DNA from: Bretschneidera sinensis
Lineage: Eukaryota > Streptophyta > Magnoliopsida > Brassicales > Akaniaceae
Assembly: GCA_023935145.1 (NCBI GenBank)
Contig: CM043697.1
Coordinates: 56,182,001-56,246,000 of the forward strand
Length of the DNA: 64,000 nt
Direction of reading: 5' to 3'
Positions 36,601-49,500 of the stretch are shown here, piece after piece (the stretch's first letter is position 1; each line of letters opens with the position of its first letter). Both the position numbers and the translations under genes were made by a program. The notes beneath the pieces were generated by a model, which did no database searches, was not told the DNA's origin, and saw only the letters and a list, made by a program, of their open reading frames with translations.

Positions 36601-39600
36601 TCTTAAGCAGGCACCACATGCTTGGTACAAAGCATTGAGCTCCTTTCTTCTCGACAATGGCTTCATCTACTCTAGATCAGATACTTCACTCTTCATCTAC
36701 AATAATGATGGTGTATATACTTCCTTGTTTATGTTGATGACTTGCTTATCACAGGAAAAGCTCCTCTTTCATCACCTGATTCATCCAAGTCCTTGTTGCT
36801 CGATTCTTTATCAAGGACATAGGTCTATTGCATTACTTTCTAAAGGTTTAAGTAATTCCGACTCCACAAGGGTTCTCCTTGACTCAACATAAGTGAGCTA
36901 CTACAAGGCTTACATATGGATGGTGCTAAAGAAGTTTACACTTTTTTTGCTACTTCAACTTCTTTAAGCCTACTTGATGGGTTTTCTTCCACTGAATATC
37001 GAAGAACAATCAAAGCGTTGCAGTACTTGGCTCTTGGCCATAACATGACCAGACATTACCTTCACTATCAACAAACTTGCTCAATTTATGCATCTTCCTT
37101 CACAAATGCAATTGAACGGCATCTTAGCGTGTTCTTCGCTATCTCAAGAGAACAATTCATCATGGACTCTTCCTTAAAAAAAGGTCTCCCTTTCTCCATG
37201 CGTACATACTTAGATGCAGATGATCGCGCCTCAACATCAGCATTTGTTATCTTTCATGCTATCAAATTGGCAATCCATTTCTTGGATCTTTCGCCAACAA
37301 CGTTCTGTTGTGCACTTAAATATTGCGCTGTTGCAACTAGTGCTGCTAAACTTCCTTGGGTTCATTCCCTTCTAACTGAATTGGGTGTTCCTCTAAAACT
37401 TCTGTCATTCAATGTGATAATGTTGTAGCTACATGCTTGAGTTTAAACCTCGTTTTCGCTCATGCATGAAGTTTTGATTGATTTTCATTTTGTTTGTGAC
37501 CATGTTACCAAGTGTCTGTTAAAAGTTTCTCATGTGTGTATCAAAGACCAACTTTCTGATATACTTATGAAGCCCTTATCTCGGACCAGATTTGTTCAGA
37601 CCTAGATTGGATTGGAGATTCCAGCTTGCATGGGTGTATCAGTGGAAATGGTGACTCTGTCAACTCATGAAAGCATAAATCAAGGGATTCCCCAATAACT
37701 TAGGAATCACTTGCACAATGACCATATTAACATTATTTACTTTCCTTATTGCATATATCTCTGTAACTATATATTTACACAACTAATACAATGAAAAGTT
37801 TGTGGTTTTTCATACAAACTTTAGCCTTTAAACCTTCATAAGGGTTTTATTTTATTGATGGAATTTCTTTGTGAGCTTGTTAATAAAGATACGTGTAGAT
37901 TGTGCTTGAGATATGGTCAAAAAATTGTTTTGAGTGGAATCAGTAACCAAAGATGAAAATGGAAATTTGATTTTTGGCTTGAATATAAGAAATGTGTTTG
38001 GTATGAAGGTTAACAATGTTTTTGATGTGATGTTTGAGATTTGTGAAAGAATTTGTGAGTTAGGTCATAGTACACGATGATGGCAAAGGTTTCTTATGTC
38101 AACTTGTGAAAGAAGAGCTCCCCACTTTTCCCCCACTTTGAAAGTTCTTTCCTACAAAGGAAAATACAGGTGTTGAGGTTTTATGCTCAAGTTGGAGAGT
38201 CAATGAATTTTGTTAGAGAACCTTCCAGTCTCTTCCATACTCTACGAGTGCAGGGATGTGTTGCTTGTATAGATCCCAACTCCTCTAAAGTTTTCAATTA
38301 GTATTCAGAACTAGTTCCATGTATACTTTAGCCCCTTAAAATGATGCCATGTCCATTCTCAGCTCACTCTCAGAAATTTCTAGATCTGTCCTTGGAGGAG
38401 GGTTAAGCTTTTGTAACTTTGGGCTGGTTATGAGATTGCCTGTAGATAATCTAGGTGCTTGTAGATTGAGGTTAAATATTTACCAGTGGATGTTGTACCA
38501 GGGTATAGAGCTTGTGTCTTGATCCGAGAGTATTTGGAGTGTCAATGATCCTCCTAGTCCTAGAGTGGCATTTTATGTTTGAAAGAACTTTTTCGGACAG
38601 ATAGTTACCCGTTTGGTAAAGTGTATGGAATAGTTTCTGTTTTTTTATAAATAGAAGCTAGGTCAAAACCCTTAAAAAACAGTTTATGAAATGGTTTCTC
38701 TTTCTAAGAAGTTAACAAAACTGTTTTCACTGCTATTTTATTAAACACTAAACAATTTATAGCTTCATTGCTAGTTTACCATAATCTGTATCAAAAACCA
38801 TAATCAATTTCTACTGCTAGGTCAAATAAGACCTTACCAAAAAGAACATTTTTATATTTTTCCTTGATTGGTGTTGATTGTGAAAATGCAATGGAGAGGT
38901 TGTTGGAGCTATAACTTACTATGAATCCATGTTTCAATTTGTATCTTCTTATACCGAGAAAATTTTTGTTAGTAGGTGCTGATTGTTAACTATTTGCCCT
39001 TTCATCTTATGTCTTCATTTCTTCATATGATCATTTGGCATCCTGGGAGTTTAATATATGTTGTAGATTGTGTTTAGTGTTGATATAGTGAGGGAAGAGA
39101 GACAAAGGAGAAAGAAAGAGAGGGTGGCTGTGAGAGAACACGCAAGCATACTAACCCTAATGGGTTAGTAGTAGTATTTATAGAGAACATATTATAAGGA
39201 GATTGCATAATTACACTTACACTCTAACACTCTCCCTCAAGTTGGAGCATACTCCAACTTGTTACAAATAAATTCATAACATAACAAATAGACCTAATAC
39301 GATCTGAAACAAATAAATCCAACATCCATAAATTACAATAACCCATGAGAGATCGGGGCTCCACACCACAACAAATAGTTATGTCATCACGTCAAGACCA
39401 CCGAAGGACAACAAGACTCGAGCAACACCGTCTTAACAAGACATTGACTTTTTTGTTTTGTTTTGTTTTGATTGATTGACTCAACAAGACTTTGAATTTT
39501 TCGTCTTGTTTGAGACATCGACTTTGACTGGGCTGTAATCAGGGCTGGATCAACAAAACAAACAAATTGGGCCGTCTACAACAAACACAAGAGCAAATAT

Positions 39601-42505
39601 GACTTGGATTTATGAAACAAAACATAAAAAACCACATTTTTTTTCATTTCCTCTTCTCCAAAATCATCATCACACCACACAACTTTCGGTCTCCCACAAC
39701 GTTTTTTTTTCTTTCTCCATTTTCCTTTTCTCTTTTCTTTTCTCCACTACTTTTTTTTAACAGACTTGAATCTGGATCTGGATCGAGACACAAAAATGGG
39801 TTGTTGAAAGATTTGACGAATCACGACTCTCGGATCGAAGCACCGAAGACAGGGTTGTACTCGCCGAAGGACGACAAGTTAGGATCTGGCATTGGATTGC
39901 TGTGGGGACGCTGGGAACTAGCAGTGGAGTAAACAGACCCGATCGGTTGCGAACCGGGTCAGCTTAAATCAGACGCCGTGCCAATGTTGGATTGAATCAC
40001 TGAAAGAGGGGTTTTGGTCGTCGGAGGATGGCGACTCTGATTGTCGGTTTAGATCACGGGAACATGAAATCCTGCAGAATTTCATTGGAATCTCGCTGGG
40101 AAGTTGGAAAGCTAGAGATGATAGAAACAACCTACACAAAGAAGACAGACCACCAGAAACCAAAAGGATGTCGGAGAAGTAGCCGGAAAAACAAAACAGA
40201 AACTAAAAAAACAGATTTTAATCTATATTTTTTACAGATTTATTCAAGACCACCATGATCCCAAACCATGGGCTCTGATACTATATTGTAGATTGTCTTT
40301 AGTGTTGATACAGTGAGGGAAGTGAGGGGGAAGAGATTAGTAGAGAGAAAGAGAGGGTGGTTGTGAGAGAACACACAAGCATACTAACCTTAATGGGTTA
40401 GTAGTATTACTTATAGAAAACATATTATAAGGAGATTACTTAAGTACTGTTACTCTCAACATACTTTTTTGTAGATTTTATGTACGTGTTATAGTTTAGC
40501 CGAGGAAGGCTGTTGACCTATTGATAGAGAGAACTGGCTCTCTAGATATAGTGATCTTTGAGCTTAGAATATTAATGTTTTCTTTTTAGTTCAATCTTAT
40601 TTGGATGATATATGTTTTAACTTGTAATTACGCGTGTCCCGCCCTGTCACACACAAGATGCATGTGCACACACCTAGTTGAGATTTCTTTATGATCTTTG
40701 TTTCATTGATTATGATTTAACATGTTAATATGTAATTGTATACAGGATAAAAGGATCAAGGAGCCTTTTGATAGTATTCCTACTTTGGATGAGCTTCATT
40801 CTTTGGAGGAAGAGGGTTTCAAAGCTGATATCATTCTTGTAGATGCTGAGAAAGATAAAAAGTTATCTATGCTTAAGCAGTTGATTGTGGCACTGGTCAA
40901 AGGATTAAACTCAAATGCAGCTGCAATAATTAAGAAGATTGCTGTATTGGTAAGAATAGTTTTATAACCCTCATTTTCTTCACCATAGATTTGCTCATTG
41001 CATGTATCCACTGCGGACACTCATTCCCGTACTTTTCTTGTTTCATATTCTCATGTGTTGTTTCTTGTACTAATATCAATGCTTCCCAGTCTTATTAAAA
41101 AAAAAAATAACAATGCTTCCCATTCTTATAAAAAAAATATCAATGCTTCCCAGTGATGTTTTTCAGTTGATGTTATTGACAAAGGGAGGTTATATGTAGT
41201 GCCAAAAGACTCCATTTATGTTATTACTTATTTTTAATATATGCTCATTATTTCTTGTTCCAATAAGCACTCATGGGGTGTGCTTCATGTTTGTGGCTCT
41301 AGATGTGGACTTCTATTATATGGCTTGAAATAATTTTCTGTTATTCTTGTAAGAGGTTTCACTATCAAGCTACTGTTATAAAATACATTGACTACCGAAG
41401 GGATCTCGTGGGTTGTGCCTTTTATCCGCAATGTTTATGATTGGGAAGTTGAGGAGGTCGCGTTGTTTATTGACTCTTTATTTTCTTCTAGGATTGAGGT
41501 GGGGAGGAAGGATGTTATGAAATGGAGGTCTAGACTGGATAAAGGCTTTATGGTGAAAGATTTTTATACCATTCTCATTGGTAAAGGCATTACAGATGAT
41601 CACCCTCATTTCCCTTGGAAAGCTATTTGGCGTGCCCAGGCTCCCAAGAAAGTTAGTTTTTTTCTTTTTTGTGTGGGAGGCCTCGTGGGATATAATTTTT
41701 ACTATTGTCAATCTTCAAAAGAGGGGGAAGGTGTTGGTCAGTAAGTGTTATATTTGCAAGGAGAAATCCTAGTCCGTTTATCATCTCTTGGTGGATTGCT
41801 TTTAGCTAGAAGTTTGTGGGTAATGGCTTATAGAATTGTGGGGGTTTCTTGGATAGTTGCGGGTTCTGTGAGAGATGGAATTGGGGCATGGAGTGGTTTG
41901 AGAGCTTCTAAGGAGGTCAAAACGGCTTTAAAGTAATTCCGCGTTCTATATGGTGGATAGTGTGGAGAGAGAGGAACCGGAGGGCTTTCGACAGTTTAGA
42001 AAAACCAATTGCAATCATTAGAGATGGTTCAATACTCTTAATTTTTTGGCTAAAGGGAATTTCTTTGTAAATAATGAAGATCTTTTAGATTTTGTAGATT
42101 TCTTGCTTTGTAGTTAGTCTTTGGCTTTTTAGTACACCTTTTGGTGCTTTTTAATAAAATTTTTACTTATCAGGAAAAAAAAAATACACTAGAGAACGTA
42201 ATGAATCTTTGTTCCCCAGCTGATGTATGTAATGTAGGAAAACTTGCCCAAGTAAATCCAGTTTGTGAAAGAGAAATGAAGATGTCGAGAGATGAATGTA
42301 GGTCAAACATAGAAAAAGGCTATTCTGGTCTGCACAGCCAGGGAAAGGAAAGAAAATATATTTCTTGGACGGTGAATCGTGCTATAGCTATTAGAGACCC
42401 TTTTATATAGTGTGGCTTGTGCATAGCCCAATTGGTAACAAAACCTCTCATCTAAAGACGAGGTCCCAAGTTCAAATCCCTCACCCTCAACTATCAAATA
42501 CATAC

Positions 42506-42537
<32 letters not shown>

Positions 42538-43529
42538 TAAAGATGGGAGAGGGGGCTATGGCGTAGGGGTTTGGAAATGGATTCGGAAAGGTTGGGAAGC
42601 TATGGGTCCTTGTCTTTCGGTGAAGGTGGGTAATGGGGAGAGAACTCGTCTTTGGCATGAGACGCGGTTTGGAAACAGCCCAATTTCCGAATATCTATGC
42701 TATTGTGAGAAACAAAGAAGCTCTTGTTTGTTCTTGCATCTCTTTGACTAATGGTTTAATCTCTTGGGATGTGCCTGTGATCCGAAATGTCCATGATTGG
42801 GAAGTTGAGAGGATTCAAAGTTTATTGTAAGTTTTGTATAGTTATAGGACGGATTTGTCCAGAGAGGATATGATTAGATGGAGAGATAGACCGGAAAAAG
42901 AGTTTGAGGTGAAATCTTTCTATAAGATTCTGCTTGATGGAGCTCCGTCAGAAGGTTCCTCCAATTTCCTGTGGAAAGCAATTTAGTGCTTTTGTGCCCA
43001 AAAAAAGTGATTTTTTTTTTTTTTGGTGTGGGAAGAAGATTCTTACTATTGACAATCTACAAAGAAGGGAAAAAGTGATTGTTAATAAGTGTTTCATTTG
43101 CAAACGTTGTGGCGAGTCCGTGTTTCATCTTTTGATGGAGTTCTCTTTGGCTAGAATCTTGTGGGAGATTGCTTATAGAGTTATGGGTGTTTCTTGGGTT
43201 TTTGCCGGCTTCGTGATTGATGAAGTGTTGGCTTGGAGTGGGTTATGGGCTCCTAAGGAGCGCAAGAAAGTTTACTCATTAGTTCTCCTTTCTATTTTTT
43301 GGATCGTGTAGAATGAGAGGAATCATAGAGCTTTTGATAGCATTGAGAGACCTATTGATGTAATTAGAGATAGATGGTTGAATATCCTTAATTTTTGGTT
43401 AAAATGGATTTTTTTTTTGTAAATAAGATAGATCTTGTAGATTTTGTGGAGTTTCTATCCTTTTGATAATCGTTGTACATAGGTTGCACTCTCTTGGTGC
43501 GTTTCTTTACACATACTTTTTACTTATCA

Positions 43530-43561
<32 letters not shown>

Positions 43562-46500
43562 TGATTTACATGGACTTCTTAAAGATCTGTTCTTCACCTT
43601 AAACTCCAGATCCTGCATCAATAGGGGTAAACATTTAGTATGACCATTTCTTTGATCTCTTTAATTAACATTTCCTTTCAGTTATTGAAAATTACCGCTC
43701 TCTTGAAACTCTTGTGATTCCCTGAACAGGTATCTGATTTTTATAAGAGGCCAGCGTTGGAAAGTCCAGCAAAAGCTGCACTAGAGGAAACCTCCCACTT
43801 GTTTGAAAATCGTGGTGTCCAGATGCTGGGGCAAATAAGGCATGGGTCTTGTCGTCCCCGAGCAATCTTGTTTAAAGTTCTAGCGGATACTGTAGGTCTT
43901 GAAAGCAGGCTCATGGTGGTAAGCTTCAACTTCATTTGTTGGTTAAACTGTTCTGCTTTTCTTGTTTCTTCCATATGCAACTTTCAAATGATTTTGATAT
44001 GGATTTAAGTTCAATGAAGAGAGAGTTTTCCAACATAGGTTTTATTGCTGATCAATTTTATCTAATGGTTGAAATGCTGTTCATTTTTTCTTTTTTTGTT
44101 TAATCAGGGCTTGCCAAATGATGGGGCTGTTGAGTGTGTAGACTCGTATAAACATATGTCTGTTATAGTTGTGTTGAATTCTGTGGAACTACTGGTTGAT
44201 CTTATGCGGTTTCCTGGTCAGCTTATACCCCGATCAACCAAAGCTATTTTTATGACCCATATCTCAGCTGCAGGGGAGAGTGATTCTGCAGAAAATGACT
44301 CCTGTGATTCACCACTAGAGCCAAACAGTCCTCTATATGGTTATTCAGAGAGAATGGATTCTGATAGGTAACTATATGGTGTTTAACTGTCATTTTGAAA
44401 CTATATTCACATTTTTTAAACCTATGCTACATCTTATCTATGTTCAATTCATGCTCTGTAGAGTTGGCTAGGTTATCATTCTTGTTTGTTGTGCTACAGT
44501 GCTGAAAAAGACGAGAGCCTTCAGTTCCAAAAAAAAATAGAAGGATCTTCAAATATATCAGGTCCTTCATTGAGGAATTCGATGTTGCGATCTGCCACCT
44601 CTATTGAGAGGAAATTGAGGTAATAGTTGTTAGTTGTCTGGACAAGTTCTGTATGGCTTTTGCAATGAGCTTTCTTGTTTCTTAAATCTTCTTTTCTATT
44701 TTTTCCAAATTGGAGCACAACATCTATTTGATTCAAAATGTGTGAAGTGTATGTTAGGGGATGTTTATCAATGGAACTCTTTTTCACTCTCTCAGTCTAT
44801 CTCATAGTGAACCCAACATTGCGACCACATTTTGGCGACGTAGCCGGAGAAAGGTCATTGCTGAACAGCGGACTGCCAGCTCGAGGTTTTTCTTATTCCT
44901 TCTGGGTTGTGGATTTAATGTGAAAAAAAATTCATATTATGTTTTAGATTTTGAATTTCAGTTATCATGGACAGTAGATTTCATACTTAGTGTGGAAGTG
45001 TATATTGCTATTTCTTCTAGAATTTCGCTGCTAGAAAATTTTCATTAACTTTTGACTGGGCTAGTGATAATTTTCCAATCTGTTGGATGGTATCCACAAT
45101 GTTGATTATTTAAGTGCATGATCTTAATTAAGCATATTGATGAGTTTATTGAATTGGATCATATATGTGAGCTAGGGATTTTAATGCTTAGTTTATCTAG
45201 TTTTTTATTCATAAATTTGTTTGTGCCTGAACATGTTCTCGGAGAAAATATATAATTAATATTTTTTAACCTATGTTAATAGGCAAGAAATTTTGTATGT
45301 AATCCGTGTAAGAGAAATGTGGTGTTCCTTAGTTTCTCATGTTCAGTTTCCTAGGCCTTGAAATTATATGTTATCTGATGTTAAATTGCTTTTGCACTGG
45401 TGTTTTTAAACTGTTTTTGATGCCGTACGGTAGGGAAGAAATAAAGATAAACTAAACATAAAAGATAAAACCGATCCAAATCACATGGATCTTCCCAAAT
45501 CACATGAGAACGGTAATCCAAATCATAAGGACGCGAACACCGCAACCAAATCACTTGGCGCGAAATAACTCAATCACAGAGTTTGATTTCAATATTCTCA
45601 ATTTATTTTTATTAATTCCAAGTGGACTACAAATGACATAGGGACACCTCTTATATAGAGATCTTAACCCTAGTCCGATAAAAAAACTGAACTATGAAAG
45701 GAAACTGTAATATAAAAATTAACTACACCTAGATACCTATAATATTTCCTGATTACATTATTATCCCTATATCCTCAAATTCTTGGATTAAAATCCCTGA
45801 TTCTAATCTTTCTCGTGTTTCCCATCATTCTTCACCATTTAGAAAGAACTTGTCTTCTATTTGAAAAATGTTCTAGAAGTAAGAGCTTTGAGGCGTGGAG
45901 AAGCAAAACATAATCGTGAAACTCAGGAAAGCCGCAATCACTAGGAGGTGAAAAAAATTGAGCAGGGAATGCTTGTTGCTGAGGGGTGTGAAACCAGGTA
46001 TGAAGGATAAACTCAATATCACGAACAGGTGCATCAACTCTAGCCTCAATCGTCCTGTTTGTGTGGAATATTTTCAACTGCTTCAATGTGCTTAGCAAAC
46101 TCGTCATCTCGTTGAACTGGTTCGAACAAGATAACCTCACATGGTATTGGTTCAATATACTCAACAACATCAAGCTGGTCGTCGATCGGTTCGTCGTCTT
46201 TGTCGACATCATTGTCTTAAACCTGGTCAACAGACTCACTGGGCATAACTAAGTCATCAGCTGGTTGACATGGTTTAACTACGCCCGTCTCACATGAATT
46301 TGGGATGACATGTTCAACCTCGACTTGAATCACTTCTTTAGCATGAACTTCAACCTTGCTTGGGGCTGTCTCATATGGCAGATAGAGTTGTGCCAGCATG
46401 CTGCTTAACACAAAGACAACTACCAAGTAGATTATATTCCTCTTTCCAACGTTGACAAAAAGAGTGTGATCCGTACTTTGTCCATAGAGATCTTAACTCT

Positions 46501-49500
46501 CACATACGCTCGTACTCATCTAGAATTTTATCTATCAAACATATATTTTTCTCTCATTTTTTCTAATTTCTCTTTTTTTTTGTAATAAAAAAATACAATA
46601 ATTGCAGGATACTAAAAAAAACTTGGTTTTTTTTTTGTAAGCAGCTCGGCTTAGACATGTAAGTGGCTCGACTTGGGCCTGTAGGTGGCTCGACTCAGAG
46701 ATCATGGCTTGGCTCTGAAGAGGTCAGCGTGGTCAACTGCAGAAGAAAGAATCGGTTGGGGTCTGTCAGGTCCGACCTGACCCGATCAAATATCGATCAG
46801 ATCTGGTCGGACTTTGGAGGTTGTGGTTGGAACTTCCTTCCGGTCACGGTGACATTACTTGATCCCTCTGTGGGTAACCGAAAATAGGTGGATAGAGGTT
46901 GACAGTCCACGGGTCAAACCTCCGTAAACTGAACGTTGGCAGGTGGCAACGTTGGCTGGGTCTGTTGGGTCATGTTCGCACGGTGATTCTGCACCGGCCG
47001 GTGGTGGCGAGAGGCGACTCTAAAAGTCGCGACGAGTTTGAGGAGGAAGATGGTGGTGGATCGGGTCGTGCTTCTCAGGTTTTGGTCGCTAGGAAAAGCA
47101 CCACCTTTTGGTGGTGGTGCGAACTCCTGCGGTGGTGGCGACGGCTACTGTAGGCTGTGTTTGTTCAATTGACGACAAAATCTTGGAACTTGGCTTTGAT
47201 ACCACTTGATGCTTTACAGTAAGGAATAAATAAAGATAAAATAAACATAAAAGACAAAATCGATCCAAATAAACATGGATTCTCAAATCACATGAGAACC
47301 GCAATCCAAATCACATGACGTGAACACTGCAACTAAATCACATGGCGCGAAATAACTCAATCATAGGGTTTGATTTCAATCCTCTTAATTTATTTTTATT
47401 AATTCCAAGCTGACTACAAATGACACCTCTTATATAGAGATCTTAACCCTAGTCCGATAAGGAAATTGAACTATGAAAGGAAACTAATTATCCCTATATC
47501 CCCCAATTCCTAGATTAAAATCTCTAATTCTAATCTTACTCGTGTTCCCCCCATCAGGTTTTGCTTCATTGTTCTGTTTCAAACTGGTTCACTGAAGTGT
47601 AAAAATGGCCAAATGGTGGTCATCAAAGTACAAAGACGGTAGAGGCAGTTGGACTACTCCTAATATGATGCCTAGTTATGGATTTAGTTTGTAGGAATAT
47701 GGGGAATAATTGCAATGTGCTTTTCTGGCAGTATGCTTTGTGCTGAGGGAAGAAGCTGAAAGCCTGAAAATCAGGTTTGCAATTTTTTTTGTGGAAAATA
47801 AAGTGGCGATGGTTGTTGATTATAGGAATCAGTGGGGAGAACTGGTTTCGGAATTCCCTGTTTCTTAGATCCATTCAAGACTGAGACATCTAGTCTGTGA
47901 AGGCCTGTTTCATTTTCTGTTTGAGAAACATTTGAGTGGTCAGGGTAAAGATGGGCAAGGCTCACTTGTAGTAAGTACAGTGGCGGAGCCTGCCATTTTA
48001 GTCAGTGGGGGCAACAATGGAGATTAGATAAGGATATCCTAGCATGGTTACACAACTTTGACATAAATGCATAACAAAAATTAAGGAAGAGAGAAAAAAG
48101 AAATCAAATTTGAGAAAAAGTAATGGAAAAATGAAAAATAATTGAGGTGAAAAGATAAAAAATTTGAGAACAAAGTGAAGATAAAAAAATGAACAAATTT
48201 GAGGTGGGATGAGAAAATGAAAAGAAAAGCAAGAGAGTATTGTTGACAAGGCAAAAGAATAGTCTGTCTCTGTTTTTCCCCCCTTTTTAGGCCAAATGAG
48301 CTCTCTGATACGACAAGAAAATAAGGTAAAAGAAAATAGGATTTGTGTGCTTCACATTGGTGCAAACCCTTTGGGACAAACATAAATTCAAATAGATTTG
48401 TGTTTCCATTAGTCCACTTTTGTTTGTAACAGATTAACAGTGGGGTCAAATTAATAATTTTCATTAGAACTCTTTCATAATTATGTATATGTAAAATAGA
48501 TTTTAGAAAATTCAGTGGGGACAATTGCCCCCACTCAGTGCAAAGTGGCTTCGTCCCTGAGTAAGCAGTTCTTCAGGTATTTCTACAGGGGGTTCTTAGC
48601 AATGTTCCATAAGCCTTTCACTTGCAAGAGGTCTTTCTGATTCTTTCCTGGAGTTTATTGATATTTTAGACTTTAGGAGTTAGTATATTTTCCCTTCCTG
48701 TAATCTTTGGTTCTCTTGTATATTCCCCATGTACTAGTGTCGTCCTGCTTTTTACTGGAAAAAAAAATTGATCATCACTTCTTATATTGTCTTTCAAAAG
48801 GTGCAAAAAAGAAATAGTGTAAAAGGAAGTTTGTTATCTTTTTTGGGGAAAATACAAATAAGTACCGTGGGGTTTGAGCTTTTTCAAATTTTGTACCCAG
48901 AGCTTCAAAAAGTTACAATTGAGTACCTTGAGGTTCTGTCATTACCCAAATAAGACTAATGGCTTTAATTCTGTGCCAACAAGCTTGGCACATCAACTCT
49001 AAAAATTAAAAGTAAAATTAAAATGAAAAAATTCTAAAAATTCAATAAAAATTGAAAAAAAAATGAAAGCCATTGTTCTTCTCTTTTCTCTTCATCAGCA
49101 ATGAAATTCTGCAAAACTGAAATTCTAAAAATCTTCTTTTGATTTAATTTATTGTCATTTAGTAAAATTTCAAAGATCTCCAGCAAGCTTGATTTTCCAG
49201 AAAGCCAAAAGAATTCAATTCTAAATCACTTAAAAGATATAAGCAACATTAATTTAAAATTATTTACCATTCAAAGGTTAGTTTAACATTCACTCTTGAA
49301 TAAACATGACAAAACAAATAATCACAAAATTCCTCTATGCAAGAAAATCTTGAACTTCTCTAAATAGTTACAGACCATAAAGACCAGTTCACCATTTTCC
49401 TCAGCCTAGTTGCCTTTTGTAGAGATGTCAAAATGGTTGCACTAATAGTAACTGAACAACACCAAGAATAAGCTATACTCTCCTAAGAAATACATTTTAG

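Larger units (their letters stand above)
35341..37838 (+). mobile_element. Degenerate Ty1/copia element with short LTRs
   Basis: Short LTRs of about 200-255 bp lie at 35341-35596 and 37635-37838. They share stretches such as AATCAAGGGATT and CACTTGCACAATGACCATAT. The 5' copy is followed by TGGTATCAGTGC (35597-35608), a variant primer site. A gag start at 35648 is cut at 35836 by a LINE fragment. The pol relic resumes near 36175. Confidence 0.7.
33948..40745 (+). other. Intron 1 of the kinase gene (6.8 kb)
   Basis: The donor is CCG|GTGAGA and the acceptor TATACAG|GATAAA, phase 0. It contains a copia element (35341-37838) with a LINE fragment inside it, and a minus-strand non-autonomous LTR element (39062-40460). 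Positions 33948-35340 and 37839-39061 show no gene or clear transposon. Confidence 0.8.

Noticed and set aside
39612..39932. 106-codon plus-strand frame in intron 1
   Set aside because: Low-complexity Phe/Ser start inside a non-autonomous LTR element, no recognised domain, antisense to the element.
42405..42480. Functional tRNA gene
   Set aside because: Only box A and box B resemble a tRNA; stems do not pair and the context (microsatellite tail, LINE neighbour) fits a SINE.
47623..47965. Minus-strand frames of 83 and 64 codons in intron 6
   Set aside because: Ordinary intron sequence with no coding pattern; the frames overlap each other.
48081..48524. 147-codon minus-strand frame
   Set aside because: Phe/Leu-rich translation of a purine-rich strand inside a hAT MITE; no protein pattern.
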